A stretch of DNA of 64,000 bases from Gongronella butleri (GCA_025201375.1 JAIWZP010000082.1:1-64000); one strand, 5' to 3'. Positions 36,216-48,942 are shown, counted from the stretch's first letter. The notes: generated by a model from the sequence alone, not told the origin. Translations and numbers: made by a program.

Positions 36216-38747
36216 TCAGAGCTTGGCATTGGTTGGCACCAGATCAGCGGGAAGCTCAACATCGACGCTCGAGAGCACTTGTTGCGCAAATGTCTTGCCT
36301 TGGCGATCGATAATCATGGAGCTAAGGCCGCCACCACCTGTTCAAAAAAAGAGCGCATCGTGTCAATAGCAGGCGCGGGTAACACGCCCTTACTTTTTTT
36401 TTCTTTTTCTTTTTTTTTTTTTTTTTTTACCTAAAGAGTGGGTCAGCACAAAGTTCATGGCGTTGAGCCCGGGCAGCTCAAAGCGCGTCACGGAGCCCTT
36501 GCACACATGTTTCATGTATTTCGCGACCACCTCTTGCGTCAACGACCGCTTGATATAGGGCAAGTATTCTGGCTTGCGCGCAATGATACCTAACCACAAA
36601 AAAGCCAAAAGAAAAAAAAAAAAGATCAGTTGTAGACACTTGTGGCACCTGCCATTCCTGGTATTCCGAAGGACCCGCGCATGACAAATGGGCAAAAACG
36701 CGTGTGCGCGCATTCAATTGCAAAAGAGCGGGTGCCACGACATGATTGCAAGAAAAAAAAAAAGGACCCTTACCAACATTGGAAGCATCACCCTTGTCGC
36801 CACTGCGTCCATAAGCGACATTGATCAATTTGGTCTTGACGAGCGGGCCCTTGATGTCGGGCACAGGGATAAACGGCACGGCCGGCAGCGAAGCGAATGA
36901 TTGGTCTTGATCCCAAGCATCCCACTCAATGGCTTGCGGCTGCGTGTCGCCAACCACCAATTGCGTCTTGATGCTCGACTTTGGCACCAGGCAAGGGAAA
37001 TGCACAAGATTCGGGATTGGCTTGGGGCGGCCACTGCCACCACCAGTGATGCCGGGCGCCATGCACGTCGCGCTCTAGTTCATAAAAATAAAAAAATTAA
37101 GAATTTGGCGCGCGTGTCCCCTTGCACACGCTTCTTGCACCCCCCAATTCTTTCACGGATTTACCGGAATGACTTCCATGGCCAAAAGGCGCAAGGCCGC
37201 CGTGTCATTGTGATGACCGGTGAGACGTAAGACAACCTCACGCGTATCACCATGCTTGCCATTGGCCCCAAAAATGGACTCTGACCCGAGTGCCTCTAGG
37301 TTGAAATCGCGCAATGGCTCCATGCCACGCTCCTGCAGCATGGCAGACACTCGCTTGTAGATGGCGTCGCCCACAGCAAGCGCCTAGGGAAAAAAAATGA
37401 GAAAAAATGAGAAAAAGCGAGAAAACGCGAGAAAACAAATCCCCCTATGAATATCACTTGACAAAATTGTACCTTTTCTTTCGCCTCGTGGCCACCGATC
37501 AGCAGCTCGCCCGACAATTTCCACCCATCCAAAAAGATGCCTGAGCATTTGAGCCATGGAGTGGGGCGGTAGCCCTTTGCGCCCTTGACGAGGACGCGAT
37601 TGTGGCCGATTTGGCTCAATTGGACCTGGCGCATGTCGAGGATGACATCGGGCAGCAGGTAGCGTGCCGGGTCGAGGATCTCGTACAGGATTTGTTCGGA
37701 CACGGTGGCCGGCGACACGAGGCCACCCGTTTTCTCGGGCTTTGTCACGACAAACTCGCCATTGGGCTGCACTTCGACGATCGGGTAGCCCATGTTGCTA
37801 TAGCCGCCATATGCCGAGAACGCGGCATCACGCCAATCGGTCAGATTGCCGCCCGTGCATTGGCAGCCGCACTCGATAATGTGCCCTGCCAGCGACGCCG
37901 ACGCGACGCGGTCATAGTACTCGGGCTGCGCCACGTTCCATTTGAATTCATGCAACAAAGGGCCTACCACGAGCGCAGAGTCCACGACACGCCCCGTCAC
38001 CACAATATGCGCGCCTTGATCCAATGCCGCCGCAACAGCCTTGGCACCAAAATATGCGTTCATCGACAAAATGGGGTCGTCCTGAGCAGGCAGACGGTCG
38101 CTGTCTTTGCCATGCTCCGTCGACGAAATCGTCGAAAACGGCGTCACTTGCTGGAAAGATTCAAGTGTCGGCGATTCCTTATCCGCAAGCAAATCGTCGC
38201 CATACACCGCAGCCACCTTGACACCCGTGATCTTCAATTTCGCCAAAAGTTGCTCAATCGCCACTTTGCACCCCACGGGATCCAGACCACCCGCGTTCGT
38301 GATCACTTTGGTGCCATTCTTCACCAATTGCGGCAAAAGAGGCCGCAGCACCAGCGTCACAAATTCGTGAATGTGGTCAATGCCCTGCTCCTTGCCAGCC
38401 ATCAGCCGGCGCTGGCGTCGCGCAGCCAAAATACCCATCGTCACTTCTAAAAGCATCAAAAAAAAGGAGGCAACAAAAAACGACGCGTCAATTCGCGCGT
38501 CCTCTCCTATCTCTTGTTCTTTTTACCAGCAAGATAATCGGCCACGAGATAGTGGAGGTTGGCACCTTCCAGTTTGACGAGCTGGGCCGCAGCGGCCGTC
38601 GAGTCGCCCCCTAGAAAACGCAAAAAAAAAAAAAAAAAAATGGAAAATTAAAGCTTAGTCTTGCAAATTTCGACGTGGGAAAAAAAAATCGAGCAGGAAC
38701 GTACAAAAAGCAGAGTAGCAGCCGATACGAACAGGTGAGGTGGACAT
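36216..38747 (-). CDS. AtuA-like protein (acyclic terpene utilisation family)
   Basis: About seven exons from ATG 38747 (MSTSPVRIGCYSAFWGDSTA) to the stop at 36216; about 640 residues. The N-terminal region is the DUF1446/AtuA domain: HYLVADYLAEVTMGILAAR, VTNAGG-like VITNAGGLDPVG, VAAVYGDDLL, then YFGAKAVAAALDQGAHIVVT with GRVVDSALV. Next come CGCQCTGGNLTDW and GYPIVEVQPNGEFVVTKPEK. The C-terminal portion holds the AtuA ferredoxin-like fold (LINVAYGRSGDKGDASNVG, then FELPGLNAMNFVLTHSLG, then GGGLSSMIIDRQGKTFAQQV). In Pseudomonas AtuA is part of the citronellol/geraniol degradation cluster. The eukaryotic function is not defined. No other terpene catabolism gene lies nearby. The ATG was chosen because RIGCYSAFWGDS is where homology begins. 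Confidence 0.85.
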
Positions 38748-40258
38748 GGTTGTAAAAAAGGGAATGTAGGAGCAAAAAAAATAAAAAACGAAGAAAAAGG
38801 GGGAATAAAACCAGAAACTAAATAGAAGGCGGCGAAAAAAAAAAGACGAGAGGGGTAAAAGAAGCAAAACGCAGGCGCTTTTACGTAATTTGCATAGTAT
38901 GAAAGCAAAAAGAAAAGACGGGTGTGGGGTAAAAAAGTGGAGGGGCAAGCGCCCAGTCGGGCTCACAATCATGTGTCAAAAGCAATTGGCTTTTTTATTC
39001 TCTGCGTCTCTCATGATTCTCCCGGAGAAACTCGCGTCTTGTCATCGGTCGCCCAGGTTCCCATCTGCGTTGCCTGCCGCCAACTCTAAATCGCCAAGGT
39101 TGGAAATAAAAACAAAAAAAGAAAAAAAGAGGGGGCCCGGATTGTGAATTGCTGTGACTTTTTTCTTTTGCCTCGACCATGGTCTTGGGATTGATGGCGG
39201 CGTGGGCGCTCATTTGGCTCCGGATTTAGTGAGCACAGGGAAGCGGCGGCACGTCCAGCCAAGATGCATTTGTCCTACACGCGCGCAACATGACGTCCGT
39301 TGGGAGAGCAAATCGTCCCCAAAATTCCATTTTTATTCAAGGTTGGGTCTGTGCGAACAGCAAGGCATAAGAGCAAACAAAAAAAAAAAAAAATAGGGGG
39401 AGAGGGCAAGTAGGCTCAAACTATAGCCTCTGTGACATCGATAAGCCCACTGTTCCCGCCGTCATGCGCTTTTATTCGTGTGCAAAACGGAAAGCGCGCG
39501 AAACAAAGATAGGTCTGCTGCATAAACCTTTTTTTTCTTTTTTTTTTTTTAGCAAATGTGTCGCGCGTGTGCAAAAAAGAGCCCGAAAAAATTGACCAGG
39601 GGAAAAGAAAGCCAAGAATCTCAAAGAAACGCGTGCGTGTCAAATGATGGCCCGTAGGAACGTGGTGTTGTCCGGCAAAACACGGCGGAACAAAAGTCTG
39701 TGATGATCATGCTGACAATGTTTAGCATTGGAAGAGAACGAAAGGGCCAATTGGCCGTGGGTGACAATAGTAAAAGCTAGAATCAAGGTTAAAGACAATG
39801 TGGTTGGGATTCAATCCGATTCCCAAGGCACCCCTCCTTCCTCTAATGTTGTCCCCCTCTCGTCCTCCTCCCCCCTTTTTCCCCTCCTCTACCGCCCCCC
39901 CCTTGTGTCAGTTTGGCTCGCCCAAAACAGGGAACACGGCGAATTGGGCCTCGCACGTACACATAAAAAAAAGGAATCACGTTCGTCTTGCTCTCTTTTT
40001 TTTTCGGTGGTGTTCTTTCTTTCTTCCCTTCTTTTCCTTCCTTTGGGCATGTACATACTTTAAAAAAAGCCATCCTGTCGCTCGTTTTACATTGTTGATT
40101 TGCTTTTTTATTTTTTTATTCATTACATACCTCGTAATTGGATCATAAAAAAGGCGCGTTTCTTGTGGCTGACCCCTTGTTTTTTTCATTTGTAGTCTCC
40201 CCCCTCCCTCTTTTTTCGGTTTTTTTTTCTTTTTGTATCATCCATATAGCATCATATC
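38748..40258. other. 1.5-kb divergent spacer, no gene supported
   Basis: A-rich near 38750-38900, T-rich after 39950, with several T or A runs and a CT-rich tract at 39830-39905. Candidate frames are short and dominated by homopolymer residues. A CAATTGG-like and a TACATACTTTAAAAAAAG motif before 40259 may belong to the promoter of the beta-trefoil gene. Confidence 0.4.
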
Positions 40259-41503
40259 ATGACCGCGTCTTGGTTCGTGATTCGATCGACAACAGGCAAT
40301 AAGATTGTCAGTTGTCTCCCATCGGCCGAGCCAGCATTACGCTCGCAAGTGTATGTGACGCCTGATTTTCAAGGTGATCATTCCTTGTGGACGTGGATGG
40401 ACACCGTCTATTTGCAAAATAAAGCAAACGCGCTCGTCCTGGACATCCGAAAAGGTAAAAAAAAAAATTAGATGTGACCATGGCCATCCCCCATTCTTAT
40501 TTTTTTTTTTTTTGATTTTTTGATTGATTTTTTTTTTTTTTTTTTTTTTGCAAGGTCGTCTTCGCATGATGGAGGACACGGAGATTTGCGTGTACTCGCG
40601 CAAGGAAGGGTCGGAAGCGCGCGCACAACAATGGGGCACGCGTACGTGCGTGGATGATTTTGGGCGCAAGCAGCCGGGCGAGGCGATTTGTTCGCTGGCC
40701 AATGACGAATGGGTGCTGGACATGGGTGCAGCAGATGACACAGGGTATGACAAGCTGATCCTGTTCCCGACGCAGACCATTGATAATGACCATCAGCGCT
40801 GGGACTTTGTGCCAGAGGCTCAATGGCTTGATCAGATGAAAATGCAGCCATCGCAAGCGCCATTGCCCCATCAAGACGACAATAACGCCGCCTACGCGAC
40901 CGATTTGTCCGCGTACCCCGCCCTCGGCCCAAAGCGAAGCGCGTCCATCGCAAACAGCTTGTCCGACCACGCTGATCCCTCATTTCACGCGTCCGCCAAC
41001 AGCCAAGACGCGTACGAATTCTCCATATCCAGCCGCTCGTCCTCCTCGGCCGACCTGGCAGGCATGGATTTTCCACACGGCCTGATGCCTGCCAAAAGAG
41101 GCTCACAGAGCAGCACGGGCGCGCCTGTGGCTGCATTCAAGGAATGCCATTACCAAGTCTATAGCCAAAGCCTAAGCCAAGGCGCGATCCAAAGGTAACA
41201 CACGCTTCCCAGACTCGCAAAAAAAGAAAGAGAGAAAAAAAAGGAACAAAAAGCGCGCCGTGCTTGCAACATTTTGCCCCGTTCACCACAATTTTCAAAG
41301 CAATTGCGTGAAAAAAAAAAGTCAATTCCCGTTTGCTCACTTTTATTTTCTTTTTTCTTTTTTTTTTGTCCCAGTGACAAGAGCTTGGCCATGGCCGCCG
41401 CGTACGAGACATGGCGGTGGTGGCGTGAAAAATCGTCGGACGCGTCCGACGCCAAGCAGCAAGACAAGGCTCGTGCAACCGTGCTCTCCATGGCCCGCAC
41501 CGA

Positions 41504-41539
<36 letters not shown>

Positions 41540-41792
41540 GGGCGGAAAAAAATCGAGCGTGTGATCTCGGTCCCTGGGCAATCGACGCGCGTCCCAATGG
41601 GTGCACAGACTTTTTTTTTTCTCGTACAATTGACTTGATTTTCATGTGATCCTTCTTGTTTGTCTCAATTGCTAGGCAACCAAATTGTTGGGCAATTGTC
41701 ATGTCCCTGCATCCAACCACCAGACCGTGTTGAACATGACAAATAGGTATATGCTCCAGCTGTACGAGCAACCATCAACGTCCACGCCCTGA
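40259..41792 (+). CDS. Beta-trefoil (ricin-B-like) domain protein with novel C-terminus
   Basis: Four exons from ATG 40259 to the stop at 41790. The N-terminal ~150 residues look like a degenerate beta-trefoil: WFVIRSTTGNKIVSC..., WTWMDTVYLQNKANALVLDI, QQWGTR, CSLANDEWVLDMG, and HQRWDFVPE. These are the QxW and LD repeats of ricin-B folds. No signal peptide precedes it, so the protein is likely cytosolic. A Ser-rich linker (SISSRSSSSADLAG) follows. The last ~110 residues contain SDKSLAMAAAYETWRWWREK and ATKLLGNCHVPASNHQTVLN; the first echoes short conserved segments of small fungal stress proteins. A 28-A intron run lies near 41510. Carbohydrate binding is possible but not shown. Confidence 0.65.
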
Positions 41793-42171
41793 AAAAAAAC
41801 AAAATGAGAGGGCATTTCGCCGTTTGATCCATGCTCTTTTCTCACCCATCCACTGCCCTCCCTCCCACCCCCTTGCTCGCTACCCACGACAATCGTACAT
41901 AAAATCTCTGTAGGAAAATCATGCATCTCTCGCTCAATGAAATAAAAAAAAATCCAATGGATTCGCTACTTTTCGCTATAGCAATGGCGGCTCGAGACGG
42001 CTGTGTGCTTGTGTGCGTGTGCGTCCAATGGCTCCAATGGCATGCCTAGAGCCTTTTGGTGCGACCAAAAAAAAAAAAAAAGAAGGGGAATGCATATTTC
42101 TAAAATTTATCAAGAAAAAAACTATTTACAATGCTACAAATTCGATCATTTCAAACGTGTGTCGTTCGTCT
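41793..42171. other. Convergent spacer
   Basis: Low-complexity and AT-rich DNA separating the beta-trefoil gene and the bS16m gene. It contains an AATGAAATAAAAAAAA polyadenylation-like signal at 41936. Nothing else is supported. Confidence 0.4.
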
Positions 42172-42526
42172 CTATGCTTTAGGCGCGTTCTTCATCCAAG
42201 GCTTGGGCGACGCAGGCATCAAGTTGGCCTGACAACAAAAATATAAATGAGAATCGGCAAATGGAGAGTAATGGGTGCCCATTTCTTACCTCGACAAGCA
42301 TCTTTTCGACCGTTTCAGAGGGCTGCGCGCCAACAGTGAGCCAATATTTGACTCGTTCAAAATTCATTTGGATTTCCTTTTGGCCATGTTGGTTGGGCAG
42401 AGGATTGTAAGTGCCGACCTGTTCGAGAGGCTTGCTGTTGCGGCCCGTGCGCGCGTTGGCAACGACAATGTGGTAAAACGGCAAATTGCGGCGGCCGTGG
42501 CGAGCAAGACGGATACGAACAACCAT
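42172..42526 (-). CDS. MRPS16: Mitochondrial ribosomal protein bS16m
   Basis: Two exons from ATG 42526 to a stop at 42172. The protein starts MVVRIRLARHGRRNLPFYHI and continues VVANARTGRNSKPLEQVGTY NPLP and NFERVKYWLTVGAQPSETVE, the standard bS16 pattern, and ends ANLMPASPKPWMKNAPKA. About 97 residues, close to bacterial S16. It is a structural protein of the mitochondrial small subunit. The arginine-rich start can act as an import signal. A poly-A run of about 33 nt lies upstream, between this gene and the ProRS gene. Confidence 0.95.
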
Positions 42527-42674
42527 AGTGAAGAGAATATAAACAAAAAAAGAAAAACAAGTAAAAGGGCAAGCAGTCGATAGCTGTGTTTGACAATAAT
42601 GGGGAGAAAAGCAACAGGGCGGAGTTCTGACAGACAACCCCCCCCGGGCGAAGTGTGGCTTGGGGCCAATTCAT

Positions 42675-42712
<38 letters not shown>

Positions 42713-42832
42713 CACGCAGCGCGTTTCTTTCTATTTTTGCTGCCTTTTTTATTTGAAATGAAGGGAATGCAATTGAAAAAAAAGTGGAAAAAAATGAAAA
42801 AAAAAAGGTTACAAATACATGGTCAGAGAGGT

Positions 42833-44863
42833 CTAGATGGATGAGAGCCAGGCAGGCAGATCATCGAGAGGCAACATGATCTTTTTGTTCGTGTCATTGA
42901 GCTGGCGCTGATGGATTTCGACGACACGGTCCTGTAAGGCCTTGCGTCCAAGAACAAGAATCCATGGGTAGCCAATGAGCTCGGCATCGGTCATTTTACG
43001 GCCAAAGCCGATGCGTCTGTCGTCGAGAACCACATCATTGGCCCATGCTTGCGTGTTGTTGACCTGATCGTACACGTTGTTGGCCAATTCCTTGAAAGCG
43101 TCCTGTTTATCGTCGGTGGCAATGATACATATCTTGTATGGGGCAATGGATGCGGGCCACACCAGTCCGCGCGTGTCGGTGCGCGCCTCGGCGACCGCGG
43201 CAAGCAGACGCGAGATGCCAATGCCGTAACAGCCCATTTGCACAGGCACTTTTTGCTTTTCGTCGACAAACGAACATTGTAATGGCTCCGAGTACGTCGT
43301 GCCAAGATAAAACGTGTGCGCAACCTCAATGGCCTTGACACTCGCCAATGGAGCCGCGCAATGATGGCACGCATCGCCTGCCGCCGCTACTCGGTAGTGC
43401 TTCGTGTCGATAGGAGCCGCCGCGGCCAGGTCCGATACGCTTCGTGCCACCACGGCATCGTCCACGAACATCAGAGCGGCCGCGCCCGACGACGTAACCC
43501 CCTTGCCAGACTCCGACGAGCCCACCACGCGCACGTCCAAGGTAGCACCAGAACCGTCTTTCTTCTTTTTATCCAAATCGTCCGCGAGTTCGCCGGTCGC
43601 ACGCAAGTGTCGCTGCAAATCCGTCGTGACTTTCAGCAAATTGGGTGCGCGGCCACGGGGTGTCACCACCATTGCCGTGCCTTTTTTGCTTGGCGAACCT
43701 TCCGAGTCAATCGTGTACAAAAGTCGCGTTTCGTCCACTTTTGACGCGTCCCCGTCGAATCGCGCCTCGGCAAGCTCCTCGTTCGCCGTGTATCCGCATC
43801 CGTGACACGTCAGCAGCGTATCTTCACCAATTGGCGAAAGCAAATGGTATTCGTGCGACTTGGACCCTCCAATGTTGCCACTGTCCGCTTCGGCCTATTC
43901 CAAAATAAAATTTGAGAAATTGAGAATTGGTCCCTTGTGTATCATTTTCTTTCGCTTTTTTTTTTTTTTACCACCAAATAAGGGATGCCGACGCGATCAA
44001 AAATCTTGGCATAGGCTCCAGCAACCTGATCATACGTGGAAAATGCGTCTTCCATAGATTTGTCAAAGCTGTACAGATCTTTCATGATGAATTCGCGGCC
44101 ACGAAGCAAGCCCGCGCGCGGACGCAGCTCGTCGCGGTATTTGCGGCCAATCTGGTACAGCCGGATGGGCAATTGCTTGGCAGATCGCAGCTCTTGCGCC
44201 ACCAAGCTCGTCACTTCCTCCTCATGGGTCGGTGCCAGCAAGTAGTCCACCTCTTTGCGATCTTTGAAGCGAAAGAACTGGAAATTGCAATAAAAAAAAA
44301 AGAAAAAAACGTGAATATGTCACGTGTGTACAAATTGAGACGCGTTCGCGCTGTCATTTTTTCTTTTACCTCGCCCTTGGCCGAGCCCCATCTACCCGTC
44401 GTCTTCCAATGGTCGCTCTGCAGCAACAGAGGCATCATCAGTCGCTGACCACCAATTGCGTCCATTTCTTGCTGGATGATATTTTGCAGCTTCTCCAAGG
44501 TGCGCAGACCCAAGGGCAACAGGGTATAGACGCCAGACGACGACTAGAGTCACAAAAAAAAAAAAGGAGGGGCTGTGAGCGTCGATCATGGGCGTGCTAT
44601 TGAAGGTGTGTACCTGTCGCAAAAAGCCGCCTTGAAGCAGATAAGCATGGCTCTGTGACGCGTTCTCCGCATAGGCGTGTGTGCGCTCCTTGGTAATAGG
44701 CAAAAACTGCTTGGACAGCCTTTGACGTTGCTAGAAAGAACAAAAACGAGAGGGGGTTAAGGCCGAGGAATTCATCTTTTAAGTGCATACGCACGTCAAT
44801 GGTCAGGTATCTCCTGCAGTGAGCGCGTGGCGACAAGGAAATGGCGCTGACAGGTATCCTCAT
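42833..44863 (-). CDS. PARS2: Prolyl-tRNA synthetase, bacterial/mitochondrial type
   Basis: Five exons from ATG 44863 to the stop at 42833, about 570 residues. The start MRIPVSAISLSPRAHCRRYL is basic and Ser-rich, a likely mitochondrial presequence. Class II motifs: SSSGVYTLLPLGLRTLEKLQ (motif 1), TGRWG, then APTHEEEVTSL, IGRKYRDELRPRAGLLRGRE, FIMKDLYSFD (motif 2) and GCYGIGISRLLAAVAEA (motif 3). A long insertion domain (SPIGEDTLLTCHGCGYTANE to APLASVKAIEVAHTFYLGTT) lies between motifs 2 and 3, as in bacterial ProRS with an editing domain. It carries CHGCGY and CHHC pairs that may bind zinc. The anticodon-binding domain follows (PYKICIIATDDKQDAFKELA) and ends AWLSSI. It charges mitochondrial tRNA-Pro. 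Confidence 0.95.
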
Positions 44864-45059
44864 GGAGAAAAGGGGAAACAAAAACAGGGAAAAAGGACGA
44901 TCCATGCAAGGAGCAAGTCCGCTCCCCCCTCTTTTTTCTCCAATTTCAAGCGCAGCAAGCCACTGCTTGCCCCGACCATGATTTTAGGCTCACTTTTCGT
45001 CTTGTTGACAGTTTTTTGTTTCTCTTTTCTTTCTCTCTTTTCTCTACTCTTTTGATAAA

Positions 45060-45379
45060 ATGGTATCTGACTCGACCAAGGAAACTCTCATGAAGGTAAT
45101 AAATGCATCGAAATGGCGCAAAAAAAAACGACGAAAATGGACGTTTCTTCTCGTTTTTTTGCTCACGGTCTGCCCTCTTTGAATAGGTGTTTGACATGAC
45201 CAAGAAGACGGTCCACTTTGCCTTCATTCCCGCCATTATCTACATTGGCATGACCCACAGCAACCCCAGACCCTCGTGGCTCAAGTAAGAAAACGGCCAT
45301 TTTTAAGAATTATGCACAAACTTTTGTATTCATGGTCTTTTTTTTTTTTTTGAACAGGCTGATCAGCCCCTTGGCCTAA
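45060..45379 (+). CDS. TOM7: Mitochondrial import receptor subunit TOM7
   Basis: Three small exons give a 52-residue protein: MVSDSTKETLMK, VFDMTKKTVHFAFIPAIIYI with GMTHSNPRPSWLK, and LISPLA. The single membrane helix HFAFIPAIIYIGM followed by NPRPSWLKLISPLA is diagnostic for Tom7, a stabilising subunit of the outer-membrane TOM translocase. Introns are short and the last acceptor follows a 14-nt T tract. It would be missed by single-frame scans because no exon exceeds about 100 nt. It is divergent from the prolyl-tRNA synthetase gene. Confidence 0.93.
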
Positions 45380-46020
45380 AGAAAAACACACACCCACACT
45401 TCAATTTCACCCTTTTCCCCACATTGTGTATACGTCATTTATTAAAATCAGCCCATTGGCTGCCTTCTGCTTTACTTTATACTATGGAAAACACAGCGAC
45501 CGGGAGGAAAAACACGGTGCTACTTTGAATAGGGTCTTTATGCGTCATGTGGACATTTGAAAATGGAGCGACCAAGGGAAGTGCGCACGCACTCCATTTC
45601 TCGAAAACAGCACATTTTCACTTATAGAATATTGTCTTCATTCATCAGCGCGTAGAGTTTGTGCATGTATGTTGATCGCTTTTTGCTTCGGGTGCTACAT
45701 TCTTTGCAATACTTGACCAGGTATGCGCAGTAAATGCTTTTGTTGCCTTTTTTTTTTGCCCTGGCAAATTGGCCCCTGGCACCTGTTACATACACTTTTC
45801 GCGGCTCCGAGCAATTTCTTTGCCCCGATTTGCGGCAACAGGCATAAAAAAAGGCGTGGAATGAGCAGATGGCAAGCAAAAAGGTTTTAAGTCTTGCCAA
45901 AATCGCATATGACAAAATTCGAATTTGCCATGCGAGAGACGCGGTATGCAAGGCATCCAAAAACGTGCCGCATTCCCCTTTTCTCATTGAAAAACGCTAG
46001 CACTGTGACTCGCGAACTTT
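45380..46020. other. 3' flank of TOM7 and spacer
   Basis: AT-rich, with AATTAAA-like signals and no conserved frame. A short minus-strand frame contains CysLys words but no domain. Confidence 0.35.
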
Positions 46021-46029
46021 GTACGCTTG

Positions 46030-46512
46030 TACAGTATCATCCTGTATCACCCAATTAAAAAGTCCATGCCAGGTTTTTTCGCCAGCAAACAATTACGTAC
46101 AGTAATATCGTATCATACAGTAACGCCTTTGCGCTACTGTATACTGTACCGTACTGTACAGTACTGTGATACATACCGTACAGTATCACAAAAACATACA
46201 GTAACTTGCTGTATCATAGCGCCGTGCTACAGTAATGCATCCATGAGCTACTGTAGAAGAGATGCGCAAGGCGCTTGAAATTCATAATACTGTACTACTG
46301 TAGGTCTGTTGTAGCAATGGTGGGTATCGAGCATGGCTGTGGAGCATGCCGTTGTCCACCATCCAAGCAAATTCTCACCAAAATAAACGTACTGTACTGT
46401 ATCATCGCGCCTGTTCTGTCAAATCTCATATTATTTTTATCATACGTATGATACAGATCATCACGAACATCTGTAGTAGAGACCCAGGAAAACGTACAGT
46501 ACAAAAGTATCA
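46030..46512. repeat. TACTGTA/TACAGTA cluster 2
   Basis: The densest occurrence of TACTGTA-family words. Around 46130-46200 GCTACTGTATACTGTACC is followed by GTACTGTACAGTACTGTG and ACCGTACAGTATCAC, forming overlapping palindromes. Words continue to 46512. Confidence 0.75.
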
Positions 46513-46562
46513 TAGTGGGACTCAATCACCGCGAAATTTTGCCAAGTGGGTGATTTACGCCT

Positions 46563-48245
46563 CTTGATTGCTTCTTTCAGAAAAACATTGAAAACCGGAG
46601 GTTGATCAGGCCGTTGTCGAGGCAATCGCCAATTTGACGAAATTGTGCAAATTCAATCTGAACGACAAAAACAACGATGTGGTGGTCATTGCCCAAGCAG
46701 TGTCATTTCATTATTTTTGCGCGTTTACTACTGTATTTCAAAAATCATTAAAAATCAGAGGCCAGTGAGTCGAGTTATCGACATATTTGAAATTTTGGCA
46801 ATTTTCAATGATTTTCACAAATCCAATACTGAATTACTGTACAGTACTGTACAGTACTGTAAAAACTACGGACCTTGACTGGATTGCTTGTCTCTCTAAA
46901 CTTTTGCAGCAGGATACCGGTATTTCCGCGCATTTTTTTAACAAGACGTTGAAATCCCCAATTCAATTGGGTCGGTGTGCAGATGAACCCAAAATATCGA
47001 GCGACATTTGCACAATTTGGCACTGTGGTGTTGGTCAAATTTTTCTTCGATCGCATTGAAAGTTTGAAAGTTGCATCGGTCGAATCAAGCGGGATCCAGT
47101 GTTCTTTCATCATCTTTCTAGAATGTTTGTTTGTCCGATGCATGCCTTTTGTATGCTTGCAAAATCGGATCAAACATTACAGTATTTGATTTATTTTTGA
47201 GCCCCATTTTCTCGACAGCGAAATGGAAGACCCATACAGTAGCGCTTTTTTTATCATAACGTGTCGTAAGCAGCTGTAGAATCTCTACAACAGTATTGAA
47301 TGAGACCAGTTTCACAGATGGATGGCTAAAACTCGCAGAGAAAATTCACTTTTCATCAAAACTTTTGATCGCGATTTGCTCGACAACGGTCTAGTCGACC
47401 CCCGATTTTTACTGCAGTTTTGATAACAAACCGGGGGCAAAGCATCTACGTAATGGGATGACTTGCAGCGCGCCAGCTTGGGTTTGAACATTTTGCATCG
47501 GTCATTTCTGAAGCCTGCAGCCCACCAACCAGCGCACAAAAATGTGCAAATTAAAAAATAAAAAAATAAAAAAACAAAATTCCATGCAATCCACGCTCCT
47601 TAATTTGGAAGTCTCAAACCTTAAATTTTTGCAAAAAAAATTCGCACCAAAGTAGGCACTTTTTTTCAGTCGATCGCCGTTCATGCGTCACACTTTGGTC
47701 ATTTCTTTTAAATTGGGGCGACCTGCCATTTTGCCTGGCAATAGTAAATAGTCGGAGTTACCTGTTTGGGATGCATTGATCACTCGGTATTTGAATTCTC
47801 CTGCTTTGGGATTTAAATGTGTGACCCCTGAATTTTTAAAAAGTGGTCGTAGCGCTTTAAGGGTTTAAGCTTTTTTGTTGCAAATTTTGCGCCGAACTTG
47901 ATGCAGATATTTCTGAGAGGGTTCGACCAAGCAGTTGGCGAGATGAATGCAAAATGGTGCAAATGTGAGGTTTTTGGCTTTTCCGAGTTCAAAAAATTGG
48001 GTGGGTCCGTCCGGAACACAGGGCTACCGTATACAGGTACAGTAGTTTGCGCCGAGACGGGGAGACGCCCATTTCTTCTCTGGTGGGCGAGCAGGCTGTA
48101 AAAAAAATTCTGGAGGCACATCAAATCATCAAAGTCCAAAAGCATGCATTGTCAATTTCAAAAGGCAATTGCTTGCAACCTTTTGAGTTTAGTGTTGCAT
48201 GCTGCTGCGTGCAAGGCTGCAAGCATTGAAATAACAGAACACGCT
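46563..48245 (+). repeat. Dispersed repeat family A, copy 2, with left-arm homology
   Basis: The part from about 47310 to 48245 matches copy 1 (7288-8450) and copy 3 (62575-63400). The preceding 46563-47310 matches the left arm beside copy 3: TTTTGTATGCTTGCAAAATC with TCAAACATT, and CATTTTCTCGACAGCGAA. TGAAAACCGGAGGTTGATC matches the motif at 61945 and 61090. The order arm-then-core is therefore shared by copies 2 and 3. Confidence 0.75.
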
Positions 48246-48264
48246 TCTCCATTGTGACTAAAAA

Positions 48265-48665
48265 TGCACGTACAGTTTTAAATGCTTTATTACTGTATTT
48301 GCGGTGTAAAGTCCCAAAGCAGATGAATACAGTAAACAGTATCGTGCTTTTTTCATTTTCTTGGGCGTTTGCTAAATGGTATTCACCAGTTTACTGTATG
48401 ATACAGTACAGTAATACGTACTGTAGCGTTCGATGCCTTGGCCCTTCAAATCTGGTGCACAATGATGCAGCTTGCAGCATGCGTGCTGGGTACCGTACGT
48501 AAGCGAGACAGAAGTACGTATCATTTTTTTATCATACTGTAATGAAAAAGGCTACATACTGTTCGCCAGACGAACAGATTCATCCAGCCATGCTGGCTGG
48601 GCTTTTATTAGCCAAGATGATCATTGGCAAGCAATCCGCAGCCACTCAATTTACTGTACAAGGGC
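48265..48665. repeat. TACTGTA/TACAGTA cluster 3
   Basis: Recurring TTACTGTA, TACAGTAAAC, TACTGTATGATACAGTACAG and similar words, ending near 48660 (TTTACTGTACAAGG). It lies directly after family A copy 2. Confidence 0.7.
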
Positions 48666-48942
48666 AGGCGCCTGATCACGTGTGGTCACGCGTGCAAGTG
48701 CACAATTACACGATGAACGCGTCCCCGACGCGTTTTTTTTTCTACGAAGGATCTCCCTCTGTTTTTCTTCCATGCCAATGGATAGTGTGAAAAGTTCATG
48801 CAAAACCTGCTTATTTTTGGGCATTTTTATTTTCATTTTGCGATGAAAAAGACGAGATGGAGGGTGATTTTGCTGCTATGACGCGATTTTTTCGTTGATG
48901 GGGGAGGTGGGCGAGGCGATGGACACTTTTGTTCAAGCTCCT

